Source: Pleurodeles waltl (taxonomy: Eukaryota; Chordata; Amphibia; Caudata; Salamandridae). From it: a DNA stretch of 64,000 nucleotides. This document shows, one piece after another, positions 46,295-57,401 of this stretch (its first letter is position 1; every line of letters starts with the position of its first letter). Where the stretch lies: the NCBI RefSeq assembly GCF_031143425.1, contig NC_090442.1, forward strand, positions 425,957,776 through 426,021,775. Reading direction: 5' to 3'. Under the pieces are notes generated by a model, which did not search any database, was not told the origin of the DNA, and saw nothing but the letters and a program-made list of their open reading frames with translations. A program made the translations under genes and the position numbers.

Positions 46295-47902
46295 GTTTCA
46301 TGTGCTGTAAGTCATGTATTGATATGTCAAAATAAAAAGTGAAAGTATTAACTGTTGAAGAAACATTCCTTTTCCAACAGAAACTATTGTGATTATATAC
46401 TGCAGTGTACCTTGGTTCAGATGGACACAGGGTCACCCCATTGTAAATAATAGAGGTTTTACTGGTGGCGGTTGGTTGAACACGTGGTTCAAGTTATTCT
46501 AAGGAAAAAGGGTCAGTTTGAGATCCTGAAGTTGGCAGGCAAGAGAAAGACAACATTTTGAGTAGGTGCACTAATGGTTGCATGAGTGAAGTTGTGAGAG
46601 AAGTTATGTTGTGCACGGTTTGGACTTGCAAAGAGTTATTTAGGGGAGAGGGGAAGTGGGCGATTAGGTAGTTTAATGTTTAATGAAATTGGGTTTAAGG
46701 TTAGTTTGTATGGCTTATTGCCAAGGGTTGGGTAATTGAAGTCTTTGCACCTGTTTCATTAAAGCTGCCTTTTTTCACACTCAACATTGACTCCCTTGAC
46801 CGTTAGCTGCACCGTCTCGCCCAATAACATCCATAAATAATTAGGACTAGAGTCACAAGGTTTGTTTCTAAGCAGAGATACACTTAATCCTGAGAATTTT
46901 AGAGTTTTGCCATGCCTGAAACACAGAGAAATGATGACTAAAATAATCATGCTTTTGTAGAAGCCATGATTGTGCTATATGTGCCTTCATATATTGTTGC
47001 TAAGTTTAAGAATGTGAGAATCCCAGTGATTTAATCTACCAGGAGTTTCACCTACAACATCCAGTGTTTATTAAGTTAGAATTCGTTCCCTGCGGGATTT
47101 CCTTATAGTTTCCCTGAGCCTTCATGGTTTTGTTTTTAAGTTTTCTTTGTTTGTTTTTTTAATATAATTCTTTGTTCGTTTTTCATATTCCAAGAAATAT
47201 GGAAAAATGGCAATCAAAAGTGAAATAGCATGACAAGTGTTTACAGTAATGTTTTAGTCAGGCCCGATCCTCCTACTGCTCTGAGTAAATACTTAATCAA
47301 CGTTATAAACATATTTATGAATCAATCATTTCCCTCTGCATTAAGGGTGTGTTACAGCACACATCATATCAAAAGCATTCATGCCAAGTGCAGTAAAAAT
47401 GCCCTGATTTCTGTGTACACACATTAATTTCAACTTGCAATTGAAGCTGAAATTAATGATTAGAGTTCATAACAACAACGATATTTCTGAACTAATCAAG
47501 AAAAAAATAAAAAGAAGGTGAGTTGTGCTAAAGTGCATAGGTGTGTGATGAAATGGGGCACTGATTAAAAGGTTAGGGGAGGGAAAAGTAAAAGAGGAAG
47601 CAGTGTTTAACTCAAGTCAATGACTGACAGTGCAGCACTTATTTTTGAGGACTGGCACTTATTTCCTGCATTAGATGTTTAACAAGGTCTAGAGAGGGAA
47701 AATTATACATATTGGAATGAGAGAGGAAGAGAACGATGGAAAAACCATCACAAAAGGAGAAAGCAGGAACCTGAAGAGCAAGAAAAAGGGGCAGAGAGTA
47801 CTGGTTAATCGAATAAAGACTGGTAGCCTTGGTATTCTGTGCGCCGGCATATAATTGCACCAGCCACCAGCTTCTGAGCTGAGCTTCTGACACCAGCACT
47901 CT
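46295..47902. other. Unassigned sequence
   Basis: No gene or repeat is recognised. Small ORFs show no domain. Confidence 0.4.
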
Positions 47903-47959
47903 TTTTTAAACATCTTTTATTAGGATTTTAGGGAAAAAAGGGGGTAGAAGTTATACAGT

Positions 47960-48930
47960 GTTGGGTGCATTACAGTTGGGTTGGGTGCATTACAATCCAA
48001 AGCATTGCTCACATTAGGATTCGAGTAAATCGGAAATATTTAGCGATCACAAGAAACTGCTTGTATTTCGGTGCTGCTGCAGTATGTGACATTTTAGCTT
48101 GCTTATCGCGGTGATAAAGGATAATTGTGCAATTCTTGCAATTGTCCAACTGAAGGAAAAACAATATACCTGGGGGGACGAGACAGTGCTCATGGAAAGG
48201 AGTTGATTTAGTATATATATAGTGATATGTGCTAGGCGACAGGGGCACTTCGTACAATTGGGTGGTGTTTGGAGGCGTGCGCAGGAGGAGTAGGGTGGAT
48301 ACAAGGGGGAAGGGAAGTGGGGAGGGTGTAGAGACATACTGTAGAAATGTAGAGTGTGCAAAAGGTGCTGAGTGGGAACATGAGTTATGGAGTTGCAGCA
48401 AGTAACAAAGCATGTGTGAGCAGTTTCAAGGCGGTATGCTATCCATGTGCACTTTCTGTTGGAAATCGACATTAGAGTAGTCCATTGCAGGGAAATATGA
48501 TACTTATGGAGACCGCAAGCTTCCACACAGCGGACCACCTCTTCTTTGGCCACACCCCACTTGTGGAGGGCCCCCTGCCAGACCTCCACCAGCAGTAGAG
48601 GGGAGAGCGCCAGTATATTGTGAGAGTGCGCTTAGCTAGGAGGAGCGCCAGGGCTGCAAATTGCAAGCATACTTTGTGTCCTTCACGTGAGAAAATGCAC
48701 TTGCTTTCCACGTTAGCAGATCCTTGAACTATGTGACCTTCTTTAATGTACTGTGTATCATATGCCAGAATCCCTGCAGTGCAGTGCAAGACCATAGGAT
48801 GTGCTAGAGGTCTGCCTCTAGGCCGTAGTAGCATGGGGAGGTGGTGTGTGCATTGGAATAATGTCAGTTCAGTCACGTGGGGGTAAGGTACGCCCATGTA
48901 GGACATTAAACTGAATTTCCTTGAAACATG
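47960..48930 (-). pseudogene. L1-like ORF2 C-terminal region
   Basis: The minus-strand translation has a FSREGHKVCLQFAALALLLAKR block (about 48700-48640), matching the ALVLAKRRIAL-type C-terminal motif of L1-like ORF2. It is followed by WRSPL and, in a shifted frame, by GVAKEEVVRCVEACGLHKY. These parts lie after the RT, where L1 ORF2 has a cysteine-rich tail. Stops and frameshifts are present. Confidence 0.55.
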
Positions 48931-49127
48931 AATTCTATATCAGGACCGGAGGCTCGGATTATGCTTTCTCTTTCTTTACTGAAAAATCACAGCAGCCAAT
49001 TAAAACACAATAAACAAAAAACTTAATCTACCAAGATGCTCTAGTCCTTGTATCACGTGCACTAATCACAGTATGTGACCTTAGTCCTTATAATCCTTAA
49101 CCCCAAACGTCATATCCTTTTTCTTTG
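48931..49127 (+). repeat. DIRS left inverted terminal repeat
   Basis: About 197 bp, near-identical to the complement of 54310-54505. The outer 30 bases (AATTCTATATCAGG onwards) differ slightly from the right end, as is normal for DIRS. It is followed by a small CTGCTTCGCAGCAG hairpin at 49128-49141. Confidence 0.92.
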
Positions 49128-49748
49128 CTGCTTCGCAGCAGATAAGTAACATTTATCTCTCATTGTTGTATAATTGTATGCTTTTTCAATGTATACTTGT
49201 TGGTTTGTAAAAACTGTGTAGGCGACGCGATTCCGCTCGCCTTCTAGATTAATTTGTGATATTTCGGCGTCTCGCCGAGTTTCGACAGGGTTTTTTTCCA
49301 GCCCGACCCTGTGGAGAGAATCTGGAGCGTGCTACGCGCCGAGCTCGTAGTCTGTTTTCTCTGGCAACGGAGGTTGCCATGCGCACGCGGTCTTCACGGG
49401 CCGATCTCCTTTCCTTCTGACTTTCAAGGAAATCGGTTCGTGTATGAGCAGCTCGCGAGGCATCGGAGTTGACATTTTCAGAGGCAGACTTTCAACACCT
49501 CCCGGACGCCCAGCTTAAATCCTTGCTGGGTTGTAAAATCTAAATAAGGCTATGCCTAGAGTGATCATTACAGGCAGCTTCCTCCACATCCATATTTGTT
49601 TGTATATTAATATATATTTATATCTTGGTTTTTATGCTTGTGCATATTTATATATATATATATTTATATACACTTTAAAGTGCCTGTAGGTTTTTTTTCA
49701 CTCCCCCTTTTATATTTTCTGACTGTGCTGATTTTATTAATAATATAT

Positions 49749-51311
49749 ATGGCTCAGTGGAGTGACCAAGATGCAGGGTACTACCCTGACGATACTGACA
49801 ACCAATTGGAGGTGAATTTGGTTGAGGCACTAGACTCCAGAGTGCAACAGTCAGTTAATGATGCTCTGGTGAGAGCTCTTGGCCCATTCTCTGGGCAATT
49901 GTTAGAATACGCCCAATCTCAGGGCTGGATGGCTGGCAATGCATCCCCCCTCTCTGAAGAGGCTACTCGTCCAATACCGTCAAAGTCCAAGTCTAAATCT
50001 AAGAACGTGACAAGGGATGTCCCTTCTGGATAATTACATGCAGATATGTTTGAGAAACTACGTAAGAAAAGGAGTGCAGAGCATAATTTTAGCACTCATA
50101 GGGATTCCTCCTCTTCTGAGGATTCTGATGATCCTGATTCGGATGACTTAACCGAACCAACTCCCAGTAAAAAAGCTAAAAAACAACCTACTACCCTTCA
50201 GTTTTTAGACTTTGATCCTTCCGAGATTATGCACCCTAGGTCCTCTAATTGGATGCCATCCTCAGAGGTTGCGCAATATGTTCACGCAAATATAAGAAAA
50301 GGTTTTGATAAGGAGGTGCGTTCCCGACTCAAGGCGGAATGTCCCAGGCCGGATTTGGACAATAATGTGGCGGACACGCCAGAAATTGACCCAACTATGA
50401 TTACCTTTTTGAAAAAATATGCGAAAGATCCCAAAAATGGTTTGGACAGATCGTGGCGCCTCTGTCAGGATAAATTACTTGATATGTCAGGTCCGCTAAC
50501 AAAGATCTTAGATTTGGCTGTCGCTTCCAAGGAATCGGACATCCCTGTTGACACGGACATCCTATTAGGCTGGGCTCAGAGAGCAGTGTGCCTGTTGGGC
50601 AACACAAATTGTGCTATTTCCACCGAGCGCAGAAAGTCTATTCTTATGCGAATGGACCCTAAGTTAGTCGACTTAGCATCGTCGGAAGCAGGACCGGCAT
50701 CCGAAGGTCTCCTTTTTGGATCATCCTTCATTAAAGAACTGGCCAAATTTTGTTCTACCTTTTCCACCTTGGATAAGGCTCAGTTGTCCCTCCAAAAAGT
50801 TTTTAGAAGAAGCCTTTTTATCAGGGCTGGGCGTTATGGCGGACGAATGCCCGGCCGAGGTGGTTTTGTCAGTCCCCAAAACTATTACCCGAGAGGTAGA
50901 GGTAACTGGTCCGGAGACCAAACAGATACCACGTTCTATCTTTCCCGCCCCCGAGGAGGGAGGACCAGATTTCGCAGGGGACACCGCAGCGGTCAGCAAG
51001 GAGCTATTCAAGACTCCTCCTTTACCGGTAAGACTTATTCACCATTCTCAAGTTATGCTTGGGGGAAGAGTGAGACTGTTTGTGGACAAATGGAAAGAGA
51101 TCTCTGGGGATCCTTGGGTTATCCAGACTGTGTCAGGTTTCCACGTGGAATTTATCAGCACACCGATCCAACTAACTCCTCCTGTAAATATGTATTTTTC
51201 CCAAATAAATCAGAATTTTATAGATCTAGAAGTACAAGCTTTATTAAACAAAGGAGCAGTGATTTTTTTCAACCCCTCATCCTTCCGGGTTCTGCAATCC
51301 CATCTTTGTAG
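49749..51311 (+). pseudogene. DIRS gag-like ORF1, one in-frame stop
   Basis: ORF1 proteins of DIRS elements are thought to package element RNA. The start ATG at 49749 (MAQWSDQDAGYY) is preferred over the upstream 49638, which would add a low-complexity hydrophobic leader. TAA at 50031 breaks the frame; the same frame continues to 51311. Visible features: a serine/lysine-rich segment near 49980-50020, an acidic SSSSEDSDDPDSDD stretch near 50112-50153, a basic KKAKKQ patch, and an arginine/glycine-rich C-terminus (about 50820-51000) likely to bind nucleic acid. The 3' part overlaps the RT ORF in another frame. Confidence 0.8.
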
Positions 51312-53003
51312 TAGACAAGAAGGGAGGTGGTCATCGACTGGTGTTGAACTTAAAAGACTTTAATTCTTGGATAGTGTACAGACACTTCAAGATGGAAGGG
51401 ATTCACATGTTGCGAGTCATCCTTTTAGAAGGAGACTGGATGGTACGGTTAGACCTAAAGGATGCATACCTCTCAATTCCGATTTTTACCCCTCACAGAA
51501 AATTCCTTCAATTTCAGTGGAAGGGTCATTGGATGGAGTTCACGGCTCTCCCGTTCGGCCTGTCATCGGCCCCATGGTGTTTCACAAAACTATTGAGACC
51601 AGTGTTGGAATGGTTGAGAACCAAGGGTGTTTGTCTTATAATATATCTGGACGACATCTTATTGATGGCGCAAGACTCCCTGACCTTACTGACGCATTTG
51701 AATTGGACAATCAGTCTGTTACAAGATTTAGGTTTCCTTATCAATGCGCAGAAGTCATTGTTGAAACCATCCCAAACGATAGTTTTTGGGTTTCAAGATC
51801 GATTCCATTCGATCACAATTGATTCTTCCGGCGTTGAAACTTTGCAACATCAAGAAGGAGTTGAGATCGGCTTTGCTCAGTCCGACAATCTCTCTAAGGA
51901 ACATTGCTCACTTGGTGGGTTTATTAGCCTCATCCATTCAAGCAATTTTTCCGGCCCCCTTGCATTATAGTGCTATCCAGAGACTGAAGATCCAGTACTT
52001 GAGACAGGGGTTGAGTTACTCGGCTCTGATTCCTCTAACACCAGAGGTCAAGGAAGAGATTCAGTGGTGGCTTCACCACATGGAAGCATGGAATGGCAGG
52101 GCCATCTTCGGGTCTCACCCAGAAATTGTCATAGAATCAGACGCCAGCCAGTGGGGTTGGGGAGCTCGCTGCGGCTCGGTAGTGACAGGGGGACGTTGGT
52201 CAAGGGGGGAACAGGATCTTCACATCAATTGCTTAGAACTTCTGGCGGGGTCCTTAGCAATAAAGAGTTTATCCCCGATCAAGACAGACTGCTGCATTCT
52301 TCTGAGAATGGACAATATTCTGGCAGTACGTTATGTCAACAAGTTGGGAGGAACGAAATCCGGAGTTCTTGCAGAGATAGCCAAGGAATTTTGCCATTAC
52401 TGTCTGAGCCACAGATTAGTGGTAATGGCGGAATATCTTCCGGGAGATCAGAACACAATAGCAGACTGGAACTCCAGATATCTGACGGATCCCAGCGATT
52501 GGAGACTGGATCCAATGATTTATCAACAGATAGTCCAGGAATGTGGTTGTTGCGAGATAGATCTGTTTGTGTCTCGCCTCAACATTCAGATCCCGAAGTT
52601 TTACAGTTGGAGACCAGATCCACAGGCTATAGCGACGGATGTCTTTTTACAGAATTGGCACCCTGTCCTTAGTTATGCATTTCCCCCATTTCTCTTGATA
52701 CCCAGGGTCCTGTCTCAAGTGCAGAGGCTGAAGGCAGATCTGATCCTGGTGACTCCATTGTGGAGGTCTCAGCCTTGGTTCCCTATTGCACTTCAATTAG
52801 AGTGTGCTCTACCATTGCTCATTCCTCCTCGTCAGAACCTGTTGTTGAGTCCGGAGGGCCTTCAACATCCCTTGATTGTATCGGGAACGTTGATGGCATG
52901 GAGGGTTTCAGGTCAAGATGGAAAACCCCAGGACTTTCGCAACAAGCTGAAAACTATATCAAGCGGGCATGGGCAACTAGCACCCACAAGAGATATGGCG
53001 TAG
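50716..53003 (+). pseudogene. DIRS reverse transcriptase and RNase H, frameshifted
   Basis: This polyprotein copies the element RNA. The N-terminal part is in the frame of 50716 and overlaps gag. A frame change near 51290 leads to KKGGGHRLVLNLKDF and the palm: DLKDAYLSIPI (about 51453-51485), LPFGLSSAPW, and catalytic YLDD at 51644-51655. A second change occurs at the T-run at 51783-51787. RNase H follows: SDASQWGWG (from 52137), LELLAG, RMDN and ADWNSR supply the D-E-D-D set. The C-terminal part with IDLFVSRLN and SWRPDPQAIATD is conserved in DIRS; in some relatives this neighbourhood is assigned to an adenine methyltransferase, which I cannot confirm here. Confidence 0.88.
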
Positions 53004-53040
53004 ATGGGATAGTTGGTGCAATTGGCGGGGTATTAATCCC

Positions 53041-53841
53041 TTGGATTCAGGTATTGATTTAATTATCAATTTTTTGGCTGAATTAGCTTCTTCTGTTCTG
53101 GCCTATAGGACGATTACTAATTTTAGATCGGCAATTTCCTCGGGTCATACACACATAGACGGTAAACCGGTAGGTGAACATCCTCTGGTATGTAAGCTTT
53201 TGAGTGGTATTCGTTTTTCGAACCCTCCTCGAGCCAAATATTCGGTTCTTTGGGATCTAAACAGTGTGCTAAAATTTTTGGATTCTTGGCCCAGTAATAA
53301 ATACTTATCCCGTAAACAGCTTTCAGCCAAGCTAACTATGTTGTTATGTTTAGTCTCTTGCAAAAGGGTTTCAGATGTTAGAGCATTGGATTTATCGGGT
53401 AGGATTTATTCTCCGGAAGGTGTAACCTTTAATATTTCCAGGAGAACTAAGAATAATTGCAGGTCAGTATCCTATCCCTAGTTTCCAGACAATTCGAAAT
53501 TATGCGTGGTACAGTGTCTTAAAGATTATGAAGTGGTTACAGAAGAGTTTAGGCAAAACATGAATGGGCAAGTCTTCATTGCATTGCAGAAACCATTTAA
53601 GCCAGTATCCTCTGCCACTCTTGCGAGATGGATAAGGTGGCTTATGAATGAAGCAGGTATTGATACTAGTCATTTCGGTGCTCATTCAGTTAGAGGAGCC
53701 ATGGCATCTAAATCTTTTTCTCTAGGTTCTAGTCTTGAGGACATTATGAAATCAGCAGACTGGTCGTCTGAGGGTACGTTTCGTAAGTATTATTTTAAAC
53801 CTGTGCTAGATGTGGCCTCTGTTGTTATGGGTCAGCTTTGA
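53041..53841 (+). pseudogene. DIRS tyrosine recombinase, one in-frame stop
   Basis: This enzyme joins the circular DNA copy to the target. The N-terminal core-binding part has a RTITNFRSAISS helix. The catalytic arginine is in CKRVSDVRALDL (about 53360-53395). The HSVR (HxxR) box lies at 53683-53694 and the nucleophile tyrosine in FRKYYFK at about 53779-53799. The spacing is normal. A single TAG at 53479-53481 interrupts the frame between R and HxxR. The ORF ends TGA at 53839-53841, four bases before the internal complementary region. The start used is the first ATG of the frame; the true one may lie upstream. Confidence 0.9.
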
Positions 53842-53845
53842 ACTA

Positions 53846-53944
53846 GCATAATCCGAGCCTCCGATCCTGATATGGAATTAAATATTTTCTAGCTTACGTG
53901 TCAAGAATTTTCAATTCTATTAAGGACACGGAGGCGAGGATTAT
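53846..53944 (+). repeat. DIRS internal complementary region
   Basis: The first 34 bases are the complement of the left element end (48931-48964). The remaining 60 or so are the complement of the right element end (about 54475-54535), joined directly. This is the template used to bring both ends together in DIRS circle formation. Confidence 0.9.
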
Positions 53945-54309
53945 CCCACCCTATAATGAATAATGGTATTTATATTTATATGTTTTGAACTTTATTCATT
54001 TATACCCTCCCATTGTGTTATATTGGGGATTGAAATGCTAACATTTTTTGTGACTGTTATTTTATTCCATCGCTTTGAGATATTACCGGCCTGTGTTTAC
54101 TGCTTCTTCCAGGGTCGGATCAGAAGAATTCTTGATGTTTTTTTCCGCCTGGTATCGGTGTGTTAAAGATCCACTCTCTTCCATTAGTAGGAAGTCGACG
54201 AAGTCCTACCTGGTTTATTCTTCATTGGACGTTCCGTTCCAGGATGAGGTTCCGTATCATCCATTACAGAAGAGGTCATTGGAAAGGAGTTAAAGTTATT
54301 GGTTTGGTC
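53945..54309 (+). other. DIRS 3' untranslated segment
   Basis: This lies between the internal complementary region and the right terminal repeat. It is T-rich with short ORFs only. No motif is recognised. Confidence 0.6.
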
Positions 54310-54535
54310 AAAGAAAGAGGATATGACGTTTGGGGTTAAGGATTATAAGGACTAAGGTCACATACTGTGATTGGTGCACGTGATACAAGGACTAGAGCAT
54401 CTTGGGAGATTAAGTTTTTTGTTTATTGTGTTTTAATTGGCTACTGTGATTTTTCAGTAAAGAAAGAGAAAGCATAATCCTCGCCTCCGTGTCCTTAATA
54501 GAATTGAACATTCTTGACGCGTAAGCTAGAAAATT
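54310..54535 (+). repeat. DIRS right inverted terminal repeat
   Basis: The complement of 48931-49127 over 54310-54505, then about 30 extra bases (to GCTAGAAAAT) that also occur in the internal complementary region. The boundary with the host L1 is near 54535. Confidence 0.9.
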
Positions 54536-57000
54536 TTTCATTGTGTGAAACGTGTTGGGGATGTAATAACGCCTGCTTCCATTCCTTGTCATGTGAAGCT
54601 TTCCCAAAGTCTTCCTCCTAAATGTTTTGCAGCACGGTAAGAGGACTGTCCAAGAGGGCACAAATGGCTTTGAAAAGCCAGGTGATAAGAAGTCGGCTTG
54701 CGCCAATCATCAGACTAGTTGTAGCACTGGGTGTGTAGGGGGTTCAGAATGTGAGATGCCCCATGGGGTGCGGTAGGTACAAACCTGTGGGGAGAGTATA
54801 TTCAGTAGTAAATTGGTCAAAGGTTGCCAGTTGTGAACAGGAAGTTTGATGTTCATGTTGCCATGTCTATTGAAGTAAAAAAGCCCAGGAAATGGGAAAG
54901 GCCTACCAGGGGAAAGTTGGGTGCATACGTTGGAAAGACGATGAATTCGGAGCTTACAGGTACGTGCCACTGACACCTGGAGGAACAAAGGGGAGAAAGG
55001 CAGCACCCCTGGGAGAAGGAGTTTTCGCTATGTTGTATTTGGGAGAATTTCCAAGCTGCATAGAAGTGCCGGCAGTGCACCTGTTAGCCAAACTAGGCAG
55101 TGGTTCAGTTGCTGATATTTTCATCTTTGAGTCCTTCAAGTCATCAAACTGGAAGACTTCTGAATCTTTGATTATTTGTTCTAATCTTTTGAGTGATAGG
55201 TCTTCCCATTTCCCCTAGCAAATGGTGTGTCTGCCTATCTTAATCTTGGCATGATCTCATAAAGGGGCTTCTAAATATAGAAGAGGATTGGGTCCTGTGT
55301 ACTTGTATGCTTGGAACAATGAAGTAAGAAGCGGCTTCTCGAGGGCCAAAGTTGCTATCCATAGACTACATAGACCATATCCCTCTGTTAGGAGTTGTAA
55401 TTCTAAACGAGCACAGGCGTATTGCATATTGTACACAAAATGGGTAATCTGTGACAAGAATTGTGCATTATATTTTTTGAAGTGGGCAAAACTGAGGCCA
55501 TCTGATGTTGTGTGAGTGTACAGCTGCGGGTCTCTAACCCCCGGTCTATCTCCTTGCTATACGAAAAGTTTGAGGTCTCTATTTTTTGTAAAGTGAACAA
55601 GGAGACATGAGTGGAGCATGTTCATGGCATAGTGCACTGTGGAGCAAGCAATGTTTCATTATTTGTATGTGGTCGCAGAATCATAGCTGTACTGCTTTCT
55701 GTCTTTGAAAATCCCAAAACGTTTTTTGATCAGAGCAGATATGTTATCAGAGATCATGCCAACCAATCCCAATTTTAAAAGAATCTCTAAATAATTGAGG
55801 CCCTTTGTAACCAATTTATAGCCATATGGTCACTCTCTCTATTGTGGTGTGACATTGGTAAGACCTTGCACTTTGACCAATTAATTCTGTATCCTAAGAA
55901 TAAAGAACATCTATCAATTAAGGACATTGGTGCTAGTAGTGGGGGAGAAAGTGGAACTCCTCATTATGTCATCAGTATATAACAGCCGTTGTTTTACCCA
56001 TTTCTCTTTGAATTGCTGTTATTGTTGGCATCTGTTGCAAATCTATTGTGAGTGTTTACAATGTCAGAAGGAAGAGGAGGGGCAACAAGGAGCAACTCTG
56101 CCTTGTTCCTCTTAGTATCAGAAATGTGTCTCATAGAAAACCACCACAAGTCACCTGCGCCGATGGATTTGTTAAAAGCCACTTGACGATCAGGATAAAG
56201 TTACCACTTACACAGAACCTCTCAAAAGAAGAGTAGGGGCGACAAGGGGCAACCTTGTCTTGTTCCACTCAGTATTGGAAATGTGTCTGATACAAAACCA
56301 CAAGTCACCTGCATGATAGAGTTGTTTAAAGCCACTAGAAATTCAAGATACAATTGTTACTTACATAGAACCTCTCTAAGGTCCTGAACAGATAGTCCCA
56401 ATCCACTTTTTAAAAGGCTTTCTGTGAATTCAGGGAAAGGGTTATGCATGGATACAGGGAGTTTTTGACCTATATTGAATATGGGAGAGGAGTAGTATAT
56501 ACATTTATGCATTCCCTGATGTAATACAAAATGTCCTTGGAATATAAGAAATGTCCACTGCATTGAGGGGTAAGTTCTGTAATAAAGCCCTAGATGCAAG
56601 CTTTCGCTAGTATGTGAGTAGAAGTCCCATGATTTCATACAACTGGGAAATAGCAACTAAGTATTATGTGAAACAAGAATAAATAGAAAAAATAGAAAAT
56701 ATTGCAGCAATACTGAGGCACCTTCAGTAACCAGCAGGAAAGAATGTAAGATAACAACGTACCCCAGTTCCTGAACCTCTTGGGTACTTTTGCCACTGCC
56801 TTTAATAAACAATTTACCAACGTTTTATAAATAGCTGTTTAGTAATCGTCAGTCTAAAGGAGTATAAATACATAGCAATAAAAAAATTACATATAAATAT
56901 TTATACTAGTAAATTTGTCACATTGAGTGCACAATTGAGAGTGACAGGTAGAAAGCCAATAGTTATGGCTTTTAATTAGTTATTGTCAGTTAATCTACTA
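54536..57000 (-). pseudogene. L1-like ORF2, RT to C-terminal part
   Basis: On the minus strand, a RGTRQGCPLSP-like block (about 56280-56240, repeated at about 56120-56080) is the RT motif preceding the palm. The LLTEGYGLCSLWIATLALEK region near 55400-55340 matches the region after the RT thumb in order. KEWKQALLHPQHVSHNE near 54590-54540 precedes the DIRS junction. Many stops and frame changes are present. Identification is by motif order. Confidence 0.5.
56076..56390 (-). repeat. Tandem duplication of about 155-160 bp in the L1 RT region
   Basis: Unit 1 (about 56076-56232) and unit 2 (about 56233-56390) share in order a GGGGC(A/G)ACAAGG block, a CTTGTTCC block, GAAATGTGTCT, a CACAAGTCACCTGC block, and CTTACA(C/T)AGAACCTCTC. 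Small indels separate them. Confidence 0.8.
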
Positions 57001-57144
57001 AAAATGTCTGAGCCATTTCAACTCTTTCCAATCGACTTACCTTGAACATAGTTATTTCCCTATTTCACCTGCCCAAACCCTCAAATGAACTCTGTTTAAT
57101 ATTTTAATATCCCTTTAGAAACTGTGAAACAGGTGCTTCCTTTC

Positions 57145-57401
57145 TCATATATGTATATCATTATCATCATCATCAAGAATACTTTACTTGGCTCTGCTGA
57201 GCCACAAAAGTCACAGCAAACAAAAACAACCAATATATAGTACATAATAAACAACCATTAAAAAACAAATTAAATCACTAAACTAACACTCAATAGTTAG
57301 ATCGTGACTTCAAAGCATGTGAAATATAATTTAAGACAGCGTAAATAACAGTTTCATTTTCCAGCTGATGCAAAAGGGCAAATTCAGCTACATAAGATCT
57401 A
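57145..57401 (-). mobile_element. LINE 3' tail with microsatellite end
   Basis: On the minus strand the sequence ends GATGATGATGATAATGATA (complement at about 57155-57175) after AAGTATTCTT. CR1/L2 and RTE-type LINEs end in such short tandem repeats. No coding part remains. Confidence 0.4.

Larger units (their letters stand above)
48931..54535 (+). mobile_element. DIRS-type tyrosine-recombinase retrotransposon, nearly complete
   Basis: DIRS elements replicate through RNA and insert as circles by a tyrosine recombinase instead of an integrase. All parts are visible: inverted terminal repeats (48931-49127 and 54310-54535), gag (49749-51311), RT/RNase H (about 50716-53003), recombinase (53041-53841) and, right after its stop, an internal complementary region (53846-53944) matching both ends. 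It sits inside an L1 on the opposite strand without an obvious target duplication, as expected for this order. Only a few stops and frameshifts are present, so the copy is fairly young or has a recent source. Confidence 0.93.
47903..57140 (-). mobile_element. L1-like LINE split by a DIRS insertion
   Basis: On the minus strand, L1 ORF2 sequence runs from about 57000 (RT part) to 54536, is interrupted by the DIRS element, and resumes at 48930 down to 47903. The two sides join in register: SHNE on one side, FKEIQFNVLH on the other. The 3' end has AATAAAAG (complement at 47916-47923) and an A-rich tail. The RT block RGTRQ appears twice because of a local tandem duplication. The upstream limit near 57140 is uncertain. 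Confidence 0.65.

Noticed and set aside
50716..51363. A separate gene overlapping DIRS gag
   Set aside because: It is the N-terminal part of the DIRS RT ORF in another frame, the usual overlap in this order.
54892..55218. 108-codon plus-strand ORF
   Set aside because: It is antisense to the L1-like ORF2 relic and shows no domain.
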